Source of the DNA: an uncultured Prevotella sp.
Lineage (GTDB): Bacteria > Bacteroidota > Bacteroidia > Bacteroidales > Bacteroidaceae
DNA length: 16,246 bases
Direction of reading: 5' to 3'
NCBI GenBank assembly: GCA_934120735.1
Contig: CAKOVA010000046.1
Coordinates: 1-16,246, forward strand
Both the position numbers and the translations under genes were made by a program. Position 1 is the first letter of the stretch. Each line of letters starts with the position of its first letter. Of this stretch, positions 7,886-15,894 are shown piece after piece. The notes below the pieces were generated by a model, which ran no database searches, was not told the origin of the DNA, and saw only the letters and a program-made list of their open reading frames with translations.

Positions 7886-9235
7886 ATGACATCTTTAACG
7901 TTAGCGATTGTTGTCGTTTTCATCATTGGTTATTTCTGTATAGCCATTGAGAGTGTTACCAAGGTGAATAAGGCCGCTGTTGCCTTATTGATGTTCGTGT
8001 TCTGCTGGACACTGTTCATGCTCGACCCAAATGCGTATATGCCTGGGGTTACGGGGCAAGACTTGATTAACCAGGTGAGCCATGTCATTGAAAAACATTT
8101 GGGTAGTACATCTACCACCTTGTTCTTCTTGATGGGTGCCATGACCATTGTCGAGGTGGTTGACCAGAATGGTGGATTCAACTTCGTGCGAGATGTCATG
8201 AAGACAAAGAGCAAGCGAACTCTGTTGTGGCGTATCGCTTTCATGACTTTCTTCCTCTCTGCCATCTTGGACAACCTGACAACCAGCATCGTGATGATTA
8301 TGATTTTACGCAAGTTGGTACATAGTCATGAAGACCGTCTGATATATGCTTCTTTGGTCATCATCTCGGCTAATGCCGGTGGAGCGTTCTCGCCTATCGG
8401 CGATGTGACGACCATCATGCTATGGAATAAGGGAGTTATCACGGCATTGGGTGTGATGGAGGAAATCTTCCTGCCATCGGTTATGGCCATGGTTGTGCCG
8501 GCATTCATCATGCAATATTCATTGAAAGGCGAGTTGGAGGTGGCGGAAGTCAACATGAAGTCCGACTATCAAGTGCTTGACTTTACTGAGCGGCAGCGCA
8601 AAGTGATATTCATAATTGGTGTAGGTGGCTTGATGTTTGTACCGATTTTCAAGAGCTTGACCCATCTGCCGCCGTTTGTAGGCATCTTGTTGGTGCTGGG
8701 CGTACTTTGGACAGTCTCCGAGGTGTTCTACCGTGGGTTGGATCATAAGAAAGATGGAATGGGCAAGCGCGTGAGCAAATTGTTGTCTAATATCGACATG
8801 TCCACCATCCTGTTCTTCCTTGGTATCCTCATGGCTGTGGCTTGTTTGGAAGAAATTGGCGTGTTGGGAGGCCTGGGCGTATGGCTCAACGACGTGTCTA
8901 ACGGCAACCACTATGTGGTGACAGGTGTGATAGGTGTGATTTCGAGCATCGTAGACAATGTTCCCTTGGTGGCCGGATGCATGGGTATGTACCCCTTGGA
9001 GGCTGTGGGCGATATGGCTATTGATGGAATTTTTTGGCAGTTGCTGGCTTACTGTGCCGGTGTTGGTGGGTCTATCCTCATCGTCGGCAGTGCGGCTGGC
9101 GTGGTTGTGATGGGCCTGGAGAAGATTACCTTCGGTTGGTATATGAAGCATGTCAGCTGGTTGGCCTTCCTTGGTTACCTTGCAGGTATCTTGAGTTACT
9201 GGGTTATCCGTTCGTTCATCATAACCATGCCCTAA
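7886..9235 (+). CDS. nhaD: NhaD-type sodium/proton antiporter
   Basis: A 449-residue integral membrane protein with about 12 hydrophobic segments, from the NhaD branch of the ion transporter (ArsB/CitMHS-like) superfamily. Key family motifs are in place: DNLTTSIVM (residues 129-137), the SANAGGAFSPIGDVTTIMLW segment (161-180) with polar and acidic residues inside the membrane, and SSIVDNVPLVAG in the second half (Asp357, Asn358, Pro360). The paired DN motifs mark the inverted-repeat fold. It would expel Na+ (or Li+) in exchange for H+ across the inner membrane, serving pH and salt balance. Length is normal and the frame intact. It is monocistronic, with its own promoter at 7758-7789 and the decayed reading frames at 9299-9632 behind it. 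The substrate is inferred from family. Confidence 0.9.
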   Translation: MTSLTLAIVVVFIIGYFCIAIESVTKVNKAAVALLMFVFCWTLFMLDPNAYMPGVTGQDLINQVSHVIEKHLGSTSTTLFFLMGAMTIVEVVDQNGGFNFVRDVMKTKSKRTLLWRIAFMTFFLSAILDNLTTSIVMIMILRKLVHSHEDRLIYASLVIISANAGGAFSPIGDVTTIMLWNKGVITALGVMEEIFLPSVMAMVVPAFIMQYSLKGELEVAEVNMKSDYQVLDFTERQRKVIFIIGVGGLMFVPIFKSLTHLPPFVGILLVLGVLWTVSEVFYRGLDHKKDGMGKRVSKLLSNIDMSTILFFLGILMAVACLEEIGVLGGLGVWLNDVSNGNHYVVTGVIGVISSIVDNVPLVAGCMGMYPLEAVGDMAIDGIFWQLLAYCAGVGGSILIVGSAAGVVVMGLEKITFGWYMKHVSWLAFLGYLAGILSYWVIRSFIITMP

Positions 9236-9298
9236 CAATCTCACGGAACAACATCAAATAAAATGGTACGGTTGGCCTGATTGAGACTTAAAATAATA

Positions 9299-9632
9299 GT
9301 GGACAAACGTTCGACATTCCTGTCTGTGTTATTCCTGATAATGGTATCGGTGATGGCACAGACAGGTTCTGTTTTTGAGCAATACCTCGCCAATGCTACC
9401 GCGTTTGTTAACCTCCGCAGTATCCTGAGAGCGGATTTGACGATACAATGAAAGATAACCACCGCATGCGTTGTATTGGAATCCGCGATTAATGACTGAT
9501 GAAAACGGTTGTGCCACTATTGATTATTACAACGGACGCAATGCCACTTACATGAATGTGGATATCGAAACCTTGGTGGATGGCAAGCTTGCTGCGGTGA
9601 ATACGCTGTCCTATCCTACGAGAAAAAGGTAG
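9299..9632 (+). pseudogene. Frameshifted, shrunken remnant of a secreted MG2/TonB-plug-like protein
   Basis: Three consecutive frames give protein-like pieces. From GTG 9299 a signal peptide is read (KRSTFLSVLFLIMVSVMAQ), stopping at 9451. In the next frame come PPQYPESGFDDTMKDNHR and a stop at 9492. In the third frame, open from about 9457, come ALYWNPRLMTDENGCATIDY and a C-terminus ending at TAG 9632. YWNP...TDENG...YYN is a motif I know from the C-terminal end of large Bacteroidota alpha-2-macroglobulin-like (MG2, carboxypeptidase-regulatory/TonB-plug) secreted proteins. Those are usually many hundred residues, so here a large internal deletion plus two frameshifts must have occurred. No intact start is present: the ATG at 9263 in the first frame is followed by a stop. 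The family name is from memory; the broken state is visible directly. It overlaps the end of the convergent GNAT gene by 17 bp. Confidence 0.6.
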
Positions 9633-10197
9633 CATGATATTGCAAGTGTTTCATGGGATGGCCACCCCATGTGGTGTCGCCTACATACTTGAATCCTTGC
9701 GCTACATACAGTTTTTCGGCCAAAGGGTTATCTTTGTCTACCAATAAACCAATCTTGTGAATGCCCATTGATTGAGCCTTTTTAATCGATTCCATGATGA
9801 GTCGTTTCGCAATTCCTTGTCTTCGATAGTCGGGATTAACGGCCAAGCTGTCGATGTATAGTTCATCATTATCGGCTTCATCAATCTGGTTCTGGTAATC
9901 TATATCGAATTTTTTGAGTGCAGCGTCAACAAATGGTTGCCGAAGGTCATGCAGCTGGGCACCGTCATAGCTCACGCAAACGCCGATGACCTCATCATCA
10001 TCGTTCAATGCAACCAAGGTATTGGTATAACTGTACTGTGATTTTTCTAGCGCAACGAGCTCTGTCAGCAGGTCTTCAAAATCGATTAACGTGTGATGAG
10101 GCCCCGCCAAATTTTGACAACATTCATAGTTCATGGCCAGCATGATATACTTTGCAATCTCTCTGGCCTGGTGTTTGCTTGCTTGTATTATCTTCAT
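9616..10197 (-). CDS. GNAT-family N-acetyltransferase
   Basis: A 193-residue protein with the GNAT fold. The acetyl-CoA pyrophosphate-binding motif A is YRRQGIAKRL (residues 124-133, with R126-Q127-G128-I129-A130), preceded by the strand LYIDSLAVNPD; motif B is KDNPLAEKLYVAQGFKYVG (155-173). It would move an acetyl group from acetyl-CoA to an amine on a small molecule or protein; the substrate cannot be told. The start ATG at 10197 overlaps the stop of the histidine kinase gene as ATGA, so it is likely translated by coupling, as the third gene of the two-component operon. That pairing is unusual and suggests a role in the same stress response. The stop lies within the tail of a convergent pseudogene, with no terminator between them. 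Confidence 0.88.
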   Translation of the reverse strand: MKIIQASKHQAREIAKYIMLAMNYECCQNLAGPHHTLIDFEDLLTELVALEKSQYSYTNTLVALNDDDEVIGVCVSYDGAQLHDLRQPFVDAALKKFDIDYQNQIDEADNDELYIDSLAVNPDYRRQGIAKRLIMESIKKAQSMGIHKIGLLVDKDNPLAEKLYVAQGFKYVGDTTWGGHPMKHLQYHATFFS

Positions 10198-11609
10198 TTC
10201 TTCTTTTTTAAATTAAACTCGAAACAGAGACCGCCTGTTTCTACATTGTGAACTTGTATGCTTCCTCCGTGCAACATAATGGCATTTTTGACGATGGCCA
10301 ATCCAAGTCCGGTGCCACCGAGCTTCCTACTCCTGCCTTTGTCTACGCGATAGAATCGTTCGAACAGTCTGGCCAGGTGCTGATTCGATACACCTATGCC
10401 GTTATCTCGGAAGGTAAACCTCCATTCTTGCTCATCTTCTTTTCCGTCAAGGGTGATGGTTGTCCCGTCGCCAGCGTATGTAATGGCATTGTCAGTCAAG
10501 TTCCTGAATACGCTGTACAGCAAACTTTGATTGCCCTGGATGATGACGTTTTCTGGTAAGTTGTTGACAAAAGCCATGTGATGATTTTGCATTTGCAGTC
10601 CCGTTTCCTTGCAGATGTTTTCAATCATCTTCGAGATGTTTACGGGTGAGTACTCCATCAAGTCGGGAGCATCATCAATTCTGTTCAGCGTAGAGATGTC
10701 TTGCAGCAAGGAAGTGAGCCGTTGACTCTGCGCATAACTGTGTTGCAAGAATTGTTGTCGCGTTGCTTCATTGATGTGAGGGTTGTCCAAGATGGTTTCC
10801 AAATACCCTTGAATACTGGCCACTGGCGTTTTTAATTCGTGCGCAATGTTTTGGGTAAGCTGTCTTTTCAGGATGTCTTGTTCCTGTCTGGTGCTCTGAA
10901 GACGCTTGTATATCTTGATGATTCGTTCGGCTATTTCGCCCAACTCGTCGTCTGGAAAGGCAATCAAGTCTTCGGTATCGAGGCTCTCATTGTGGTCGGC
11001 ACGACTGGCAAACAACTTCAATTTGGTGATGTTGGCCGACAGTCTTCTTAAGAATCGCCACAACACCAGCGTCAAGATGACAATCGCTGTGAGTGCAAAC
11101 CAAATGAAATGTTGGTCGGCTTGCAGCGATTTAGCTAAGCCATTGTTGTACGGTAAGGCACTCCGGATGGTCATCTTGTCATCCTTGAAATAGGTTGCCG
11201 AATAGAAAAACTCTTGTTTCAGGGTCTTACTGTTTCGCTCAACGCTTGTTCCTGTCCCCGTTTTCCGTGCTTCAATTACCTCTGGACGGTTGGCATGGTT
11301 CTTGAAGTTGCTATAGTCTTTATGGAAATTGTCAAAGATAACCTGTCCTTGATCATCGATTAATGTTACCCGCAGGTTAGGTATGCTGTGCGTCTTTACA
11401 TAGGTGCTCAGCGTTTGTTCGTCTTTCTTGCCCAAGTATTGAATGGCATCTGCCATCCTGGTGTTATAGCCTTGCAGCCTCATGTTCAGCAGTTCTCTCT
11501 TGTATTGCTTTTCTCTTGTCTGTTGAAAGACGATGAACGAGATGGCAAAAAGCAAGAATACCGCCAAAATACTGATGTATAGTTTGCTGCCTACCGATAC
11601 CTTTCTCAT
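10194..11609 (-). CDS. Sensor histidine kinase (two transmembrane helices, OmpR-system partner)
   Basis: The 471-residue protein has a transmembrane helix at about 9-28, an extracytoplasmic sensor region (29-165), a second helix (168-187), a HAMP-like linker, the dimerisation/phosphoacceptor box with His257 in IAHELKTPVAS, and an ATPase domain with N-box N370-N374, G1 DNGIGV (402-407) and G2 GGTGLGLAIV (431-440). It autophosphorylates on His257 and passes the phosphate to the adjacent response regulator. The architecture is PhoR/BaeS-like; the stimulus cannot be read from the sensor region. The start ATG at 11609 overlaps the regulator stop as ATGA, and its own stop overlaps the GNAT start in the same way. 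All catalytic motifs are intact. No gene symbol is given, because several Bacteroidota systems share this layout. Confidence 0.95.
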   Translation of the reverse strand: MRKVSVGSKLYISILAVFLLFAISFIVFQQTREKQYKRELLNMRLQGYNTRMADAIQYLGKKDEQTLSTYVKTHSIPNLRVTLIDDQGQVIFDNFHKDYSNFKNHANRPEVIEARKTGTGTSVERNSKTLKQEFFYSATYFKDDKMTIRSALPYNNGLAKSLQADQHFIWFALTAIVILTLVLWRFLRRLSANITKLKLFASRADHNESLDTEDLIAFPDDELGEIAERIIKIYKRLQSTRQEQDILKRQLTQNIAHELKTPVASIQGYLETILDNPHINEATRQQFLQHSYAQSQRLTSLLQDISTLNRIDDAPDLMEYSPVNISKMIENICKETGLQMQNHHMAFVNNLPENVIIQGNQSLLYSVFRNLTDNAITYAGDGTTITLDGKEDEQEWRFTFRDNGIGVSNQHLARLFERFYRVDKGRSRKLGGTGLGLAIVKNAIMLHGGSIQVHNVETGGLCFEFNLKKKK

Positions 11610-12301
11610 AGAACATCAAAGTAGTATCCAAAGCCAAGTCGGGTGACAATGCACTTGGAGAATCGCCCAATTTTCTTTCTTAGTCGTGTAATGTTCACGT
11701 CTACCGTGCGGTCGAGCACCAAAACGTCCTTTGGCCATATCCTGTCTATGAGCTCCTGACGCGAGAAGACGTGTCCCTTTTCAGAAAGAAATAGGTGCAG
11801 TAACTCGAACTCTGTCTTGGTAAAAGGAACATTTTCACCGTCGATGGTCACTGTCTTTTTGTCCAAATCCATCTCCAACCCTTGGTATTTCAGCGTCTTC
11901 GGCTCTGTGTGATCGTCCGATTCGTTTGTTCTTCGGATAACGGCACGAATGCGAACCAATACTTCACGGATGGAGAAAGGCTTGCTGATATAGTCGTCAG
12001 CACCAAGATTGAAGCCGGTTACCGTATCGTTCTCGGTATCGCGAGCGGTCAGAAAGATGATAGGAATGCTGGCTGTTGTGGGATTCTCTTTCAGCTTTTT
12101 GGCCATGGCAAATCCCGACATCTCACCCATCATCACGTCTAACAGCAGGAGGTTGAACGATGAAATGTCCATCGTCATGGCTTCTTCGGCAGAGTTTGCC
12201 GTTTCTACCACATAGCCTTCTGTTTCCAAATTAAACTTCAGAATTTCACATAAGTCCTGTTCGTCGTCTACAACGAGAATACGATATTTGTTCTCTTTCA
12301 T
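11606..12301 (-). CDS. OmpR/PhoB-family response regulator
   Basis: 231 residues in two domains. The receiver domain holds the acidic pair Asp12-Asp13, the phosphoacceptor Asp55 (LLLLDVMMGEMSG), the switch Thr85 and Lys107 (DYISKPFS). The C-terminal winged-helix DNA-binding domain (about 135-231) has the usual TKTEFELL and RTVDVNITRLRKKIG motifs. When phosphorylated by the cognate kinase it should bind direct repeats near target promoters. It is the first gene of the operon with the kinase and the GNAT protein, joined by an ATGA overlap. It is complete and of normal length. From memory it does not closely match RprY, the known Bacteroides regulator, so no symbol is assigned. Confidence 0.96.
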   Translation of the reverse strand: MKENKYRILVVDDEQDLCEILKFNLETEGYVVETANSAEEAMTMDISSFNLLLLDVMMGEMSGFAMAKKLKENPTTASIPIIFLTARDTENDTVTGFNLGADDYISKPFSIREVLVRIRAVIRRTNESDDHTEPKTLKYQGLEMDLDKKTVTIDGENVPFTKTEFELLHLFLSEKGHVFSRQELIDRIWPKDVLVLDRTVDVNITRLRKKIGRFSKCIVTRLGFGYYFDVL

Positions 12302-12327
12302 ATAGTTTGTTATCTATTTTCAGTTGA

Positions 12328-12335
12328 CAAAGTTA
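12328..12335 (-). promoter_or_regulatory. Proximal -7 box for the two-component operon
   Basis: On the minus strand TAACTTTG matches TAnnTTTG and would start transcription close to the regulator's ATG (12301), giving a very short leader. The nearest TTTG (12361-12364) is 25 bp away instead of 19, so the -33 box is poor. It may be a secondary promoter. Confidence 0.35.
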
Positions 12336-12427
12336 GCACGTTGGTTCTTCATAAGCATGTCAAACGTGTTACAATCGTATTACTTTTAGACATAATTCCA
12401 GCTGGGCATGCTTGAAGTATGCATCTG

Positions 12428-12446
12428 GTGGCAGGCCGATTGCCAC
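12428..12446 (-). other. Perfect 6-bp dyad in the regulator's leader
   Basis: GTGGCA (12428-12433) and TGCCAC (12441-12446) flank a 7-bp loop. It lies in the leader of the transcript starting from the distal promoter, just downstream of the predicted start site. It could be an operator or an RNA hairpin. Confidence 0.4.
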
Positions 12447-12459
12447 TTGCTTAATGCTA

Positions 12460-12490
12460 CAAAATTACGCAATAAAAAGCATTTTGTCAA
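12460..12490 (-). promoter_or_regulatory. Distal promoter of the two-component operon
   Basis: On the minus strand TTGA (12490-12487) and TAATTTTG (12467-12460) are separated by exactly 19 bp, the Bacteroidota -33/-7 layout. Transcription would start near 12453 and give a leader of about 150 nt. It overlaps an inverted repeat, ACAAAAT (12459-12465) with ATTTTGT (12481-12487), that covers both boxes and could be a regulator site. Confidence 0.5.
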
Positions 12491-12530
12491 GTCTTGGCGG
12501 TAATTATTTAAAATGGTAGATTGATATACA

Positions 12531-12566
12531 ATAGCGGGAGACCTCTCTGTAGTGGCCTCCCGCTAT
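12531..12566 (-). terminator. cysK terminator hairpin
   Basis: A 13-bp stem with one wobble: ATAGCGGGAGACC (12531-12543) with GGCCTCCCGCTAT (12554-12566), and a 10-nt loop. It starts about 35 nt beyond the cysK stop. On the minus strand the downstream sequence is TGTATATC rather than a pure T-run, but the GC-rich stem is strong. It separates cysK from the promoter of the two-component operon. Confidence 0.75.
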
Positions 12567-12601
12567 GCTCTCTCAGTGCGTAGATGTGTTGTTGCGGCTT
12601 T

Positions 12602-13549
12602 TTAGAGTGGGTATTCGTCGAATGCGTAGAGTGCCGTAGAGAGGTAGCGCTCGCCGGTATCGGGCAGCAACGTCACAATCTTCTTGTCCTTATTCTCTGG
12701 TCGTAGGGCCAATTCTGCAGCGGCAAAGACTGCTGCCCCCGACGAAATTCCTACCAACAGCCCCTCCTGTTGAGCCAATTGTCGGCCAGTTCGGATGGCG
12801 TCATCGTTGTCTACGGTCAGTATTTCGTCTACCACCTCAGCATGATAGGTTTGAGGAATAAAGCCGGCTCCGATGCCCTGAATCTTATGCGGTCCCGATT
12901 TTCCACCGCTCAATACAGGTGAAGTCGTGGGTTCTACGGCCACAATTTTGATGTTGGGGTTCTTTTCTTTGAGGTATTTGCCGATGCCAGAGAGCGTTCC
13001 ACCAGTCCCTACGCCCGCCACAAAGATATCAATGTCGCCGTCGGTGTCGTTCCATAATTCAACAGCCGTGGTGTCATAATGTTTCTGAGGATTAGCAGGA
13101 TTGGTGAATTGTCCCAGAATTACCGCACCTTCTATGCTGTCTCTCAGCTTCTCGGCAGCCTTGATGGCGCCATTCATCCCATCCTTACCAGGGGTCAACT
13201 CAACCTTGGCACCGTAGGCTTTGACGAGGTTTCGGCGTTCAATGCTCATGGTTTCGGGCATGGTGAGAATCAATTTGTAGCCTTTTACGGCCGCCACCAG
13301 TGCCAAACCAACGCCCGTGTTGCCGCTGGTAGGCTCGATGATGGTGGCACCGGGCTTCAAGGTTCCGTCTTTCTCTGCGGCTTCCACCATTCCTAAGGCG
13401 ATGCGGTCTTTCACGCTGCCGCCAGGATTGAAGAACTCAACCTTGGCCACAAGGGGCGTTTTAAGCCCGCGAAAGGCTGAATATTTGTTCAACGCTACCA
13501 AAGGGGTCTTACCAATCAGGTCTGTCATTTGTTTTGCAATCTTGCTCAT
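12602..13549 (-). CDS. cysK: Cysteine synthase (O-acetylserine sulfhydrylase)
   Basis: The 315-residue fold-type II PLP enzyme has the full set of family motifs: the PLP lysine in NPGGSVKDRIA (Lys47), the substrate loop EPTSGNTG (72-79), the phosphate-binding loop GTGGT (181-185), VGISSGA (266-272) and PDTGERYLST near the C-terminus. It makes L-cysteine from O-acetyl-L-serine and sulfide in the cytoplasm. Length matches CysK; CysM is less likely, since the sequence is closest to the K-type, but the two cannot be fully told apart by eye. It stands alone, with no cysE beside it, between a good promoter (13709-13739) and a hairpin terminator. The leader of about 150 nt holds an inverted repeat CATGCT/AGCATG (13599-13622). 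Confidence 0.95.
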   Translation of the reverse strand: MSKIAKQMTDLIGKTPLVALNKYSAFRGLKTPLVAKVEFFNPGGSVKDRIALGMVEAAEKDGTLKPGATIIEPTSGNTGVGLALVAAVKGYKLILTMPETMSIERRNLVKAYGAKVELTPGKDGMNGAIKAAEKLRDSIEGAVILGQFTNPANPQKHYDTTAVELWNDTDGDIDIFVAGVGTGGTLSGIGKYLKEKNPNIKIVAVEPTTSPVLSGGKSGPHKIQGIGAGFIPQTYHAEVVDEILTVDNDDAIRTGRQLAQQEGLLVGISSGAAVFAAAELALRPENKDKKIVTLLPDTGERYLSTALYAFDEYPL

Positions 13550-13708
13550 ATTGTATCTCGTTTTTAATGAATAAATAGTATCTGGGTGCTCGCCTCATCA
13601 TGCTCTTCCGTCCTATAGCATGTTGCTTGTTCTCGTTCAGCGTGTCGTTTTCTCGACGATGGATGCGGAAATATTGTCATGCGGCGTTGCTCCCCATGAA
13701 TGATATTG

Positions 13709-13739
13709 CAAATATACACAAAAAAACGCAGACATGCAA
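13709..13739 (-). promoter_or_regulatory. cysK promoter
   Basis: On the minus strand TTGC (13739-13736), 19 bp, TATATTTG (13716-13709). The -7 box is a perfect TAnnTTTG. The start site should be near 13702, about 150 nt before the cysK ATG. Confidence 0.7.
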
Positions 13740-13762
13740 TCGCACGATAACGGTATTTGGCC

Positions 13763-13778
13763 TACCACGATTGTGGTA
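13763..13778. promoter_or_regulatory. Inverted repeat between the divergent promoters
   Basis: TACCAC, GATT, GTGGTA is a perfect 6-bp dyad with a 4-bp centre, placed 23 bp upstream of the cysK -33 box and about 85 bp upstream of the ATPase -33 box. The position suits a regulator of cysK. The remaining bases of this 423-bp gap (13550-13972) hold only the two promoters and the leaders. Confidence 0.4.
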
Positions 13779-13862
13779 TTTTGCACCGACGTGCCCCGTC
13801 CTTTCTTTGGTAAGTGCAATGGGTTGACTTCTAAAAAACATGTCATTAAAAGGTCATTGTGC

Positions 13863-13893
13863 TTGCCTTATTGGTGATAATTGCTTATATTTG
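13863..13893 (+). promoter_or_regulatory. Promoter of the ATPase-DUF4435 operon
   Basis: TTGC (13863-13866), 19 bp, TATATTTG (13886-13893). The layout is identical to that of the divergent cysK promoter. A start near 13900 gives a leader of about 73 nt before the ATG at 13973. Confidence 0.7.
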
Positions 13894-13972
13894 CCCTATT
13901 AACAGTGCCTGATGCGTCATGATTGGCTCATATTTTTTCATGCCAACCTCAGGTACATAACGCACAAAGCTC

Positions 13973-14794
13973 ATGAAATACGCTGATTACATCGAAAGGG
14001 TAGAAATCGATTCGTTGTGGAGTGGTCGCAAGCATGTGGCCTGGAATCTTGACAGACAGGTTAACGTGCTGAGCGGTGTCAATGGTGTTGGCAAGAGTAC
14101 CATCTTGAACCGAGTAATCAAAAGCTTGTCAGAAGGTGGCGACTTCAACTCGCATTTGCCCAAAGGGGTGCACATCACAGTGTCACCGGCCGATGCCACG
14201 GCCATCCGTTACGACATCATCCGGTCGTTCGACCGGCCGTTGATGAGTTCGGAAATGGTCGCCAAGGTAGACATTAGTCTGGCCACCGAACTGGACTGGC
14301 AGCTCTTTCAGTTGCAGCGCAAGTACCTCGATTATCAAGTAAACATCGGCAACCGCATCATCGAGGTGTTGCAGAAAGGGGGCGAAGACGCAGCCGTTGA
14401 GGCGCAACGCGTATCCGCCAACAAGTTGAAGTTTCAGGATATGGTGGACAAACTGTTTGCCGAAACGGGAAAAACCATCGTCAGAACCGAGAACGAGATA
14501 CGTTTCATGCAGATGGGAGAGAAGCTCTTGCCCTACCAATTGTCAAGTGGCGAGAAGCAAATCTTGGCCATCTTGCTCACCGTGCTGGTGGAAGACCGCC
14601 TGCCCTACGTGCTGCTCATGGACGAACCAGAGGTGAGTTTGCACGTGGATTGGCAGGAACAACTTATCGACCTGATTCTGCAACTCAATCCCAATGTGCA
14701 AATTATCCTCACCACGCATTCGCCTGCCGTCATTATGAATGGGTGGATGGGGCATGTCACCGAGGTTAGTGACATAACTGATGTTCACAGATAG
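13973..14794 (+). CDS. Small ABC-type AAA ATPase (AAA_15/21-like, AriA-like role)
   Basis: 273 residues. Walker A is GVNGVGKST (35-43, Lys41), the ABC signature LSSGEKQ (190-196), Walker B LLMDEPE (214-220, Asp217/Glu218), the D-loop EVSLH and the switch histidine in TTHSP (His249). The order is that of OLD/RecF-like soluble ATPases. Only about 150 residues lie between Walker A and the signature, too few for a long coiled-coil arm, so this is a minimal version. It is followed after 33 bp by a DUF4435 gene. This pair is the gene logic of PARIS defence, in which ATPase AriA holds and releases DUF4435 toxin AriB. The PARIS role is inference; AriA as I recall it is clearly longer. The frame is intact, and the promoter is at 13863-13893. 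Confidence 0.88.
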   Translation: MKYADYIERVEIDSLWSGRKHVAWNLDRQVNVLSGVNGVGKSTILNRVIKSLSEGGDFNSHLPKGVHITVSPADATAIRYDIIRSFDRPLMSSEMVAKVDISLATELDWQLFQLQRKYLDYQVNIGNRIIEVLQKGGEDAAVEAQRVSANKLKFQDMVDKLFAETGKTIVRTENEIRFMQMGEKLLPYQLSSGEKQILAILLTVLVEDRLPYVLLMDEPEVSLHVDWQEQLIDLILQLNPNVQIILTTHSPAVIMNGWMGHVTEVSDITDVHR

Positions 14795-14827
14795 GGAAGG
14801 TCTGGATGTGAAAAAGGCACATGAATC

Positions 14828-15862
14828 ATGGGTAAAAAACTAAAAGACAACCTCTCCTCACGCTATTTCGAGGCGGCTAACAAGATGAAGTCGCAAAACG
14901 CCAGACGCCGCATCGCAGCCTATGTGGAGAGTTATGACGACATATTTTTCTGGCGTTCTGTCTTGAGCGACTTCGAAGACGACACCCGGTATTTCCAGGT
15001 GATGTTGCCCTCTCGCTTGCAACATCTTGAGAGAGGCAAAAAAGCGGTGCTGATGAATCTGCTGATGGACAAGGTGGGACGTGACATGATTGCCTGCGTG
15101 GACGCCGATTACGACTATCTCATGCAGGGTGCCACCGAGATGTCAAGGCAGGTAACGACCAATCCTTACGTCTTCCACACCTACGCTTACGCCATTGAAA
15201 ACCTGCAATGCTATGCGCCATCGTTGTACGAAACCAGTGTCATGGTTACCCTCAACGACCATCACATCTTTGACATGGAGGCTTACCTGCGCGACTATTC
15301 GCAAGCCATTTTCCCGCTTTTCGTATGGAGCATCTGGTTCTATCGCACGCCCAATTACGGCGAGTTCACCATCATGGACTTTCTGCGCGTCATCGAACCG
15401 GGACACTTTACCATGGCGAAGGCCGAGGACATGGTGGCCAGAGTGCGCAGAAAGGTGGGCAAGCGCATCAACCAACTGCAACAAAAATATCCAAACAACA
15501 AGGAAAATTATCTGCAAGTAAAGGAGGACATCAAGCGACTGGGCGTGACCCCCGATACCACCTATTTATATATACAGGGCCATCATCTCTTCGATAAGGT
15601 AGTGGTGCCCATGCTTAACAAGGTTTGTATGCAGCTTATTCGTGAGCGAGAGGTAGAGATTTCTCAGCAAAGTGTTCACGGCACCCAGCAGCGTAACGAA
15701 CTGTCCAGCTATCGCAACAGCATCGAAGCCATTCCGTCGATGCTCAAAAAGAACACTCGCTACAAGCAATCTGAGCCGGTGGCGCGCATACAGGCCGATT
15801 TAGAACGATATTTAGAGCTGACCAAACAAAATCGTACAACAAACGACACAGACCGGGAGTAG
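14828..15862 (+). CDS. DUF4435 protein, Toprim-like (AriB-like role)
   Basis: 344 residues, soluble. The sequence fits DUF4435, a Toprim-related family: Glu34 in AAYVESYDD, the acidic DADYD cluster (Asp92, Asp94, Asp96) after a hydrophobic strand, AIENLQCY (122-129), and the late YIQGHHLFDKVVVPML block (248-263). Glu plus the D-x-D pair is the metal-binding set of Toprim nucleases. In PARIS the DUF4435 protein AriB is a tRNA-cutting toxin released from its ATPase partner; whether this one cleaves RNA is unknown. The C-terminal 60 residues are charged and probably helical. It is spaced 33 bp after the ATPase gene and 32 bp before the small membrane protein gene. I recognise the family by pattern, not by search. 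Confidence 0.8.
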   Translation: MGKKLKDNLSSRYFEAANKMKSQNARRRIAAYVESYDDIFFWRSVLSDFEDDTRYFQVMLPSRLQHLERGKKAVLMNLLMDKVGRDMIACVDADYDYLMQGATEMSRQVTTNPYVFHTYAYAIENLQCYAPSLYETSVMVTLNDHHIFDMEAYLRDYSQAIFPLFVWSIWFYRTPNYGEFTIMDFLRVIEPGHFTMAKAEDMVARVRRKVGKRINQLQQKYPNNKENYLQVKEDIKRLGVTPDTTYLYIQGHHLFDKVVVPMLNKVCMQLIREREVEISQQSVHGTQQRNELSSYRNSIEAIPSMLKKNTRYKQSEPVARIQADLERYLELTKQNRTTNDTDRE

Positions 15863-15894
15863 CCTGTGCCCAGATAAATATTTAAAACCATTTG

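Noticed and set aside
8519..9244. 241-codon open frame on the minus strand opposite nhaD
   Set aside because: It lies wholly antisense to a certain antiporter gene, is His-rich with no recognisable domain, and arises from the codon bias of the plus strand.
13550..13708. Known sulfur-responsive riboswitch in the cysK leader
   Set aside because: Only a 6-bp inverted repeat is evident; I could not recognise a SAM-type core.
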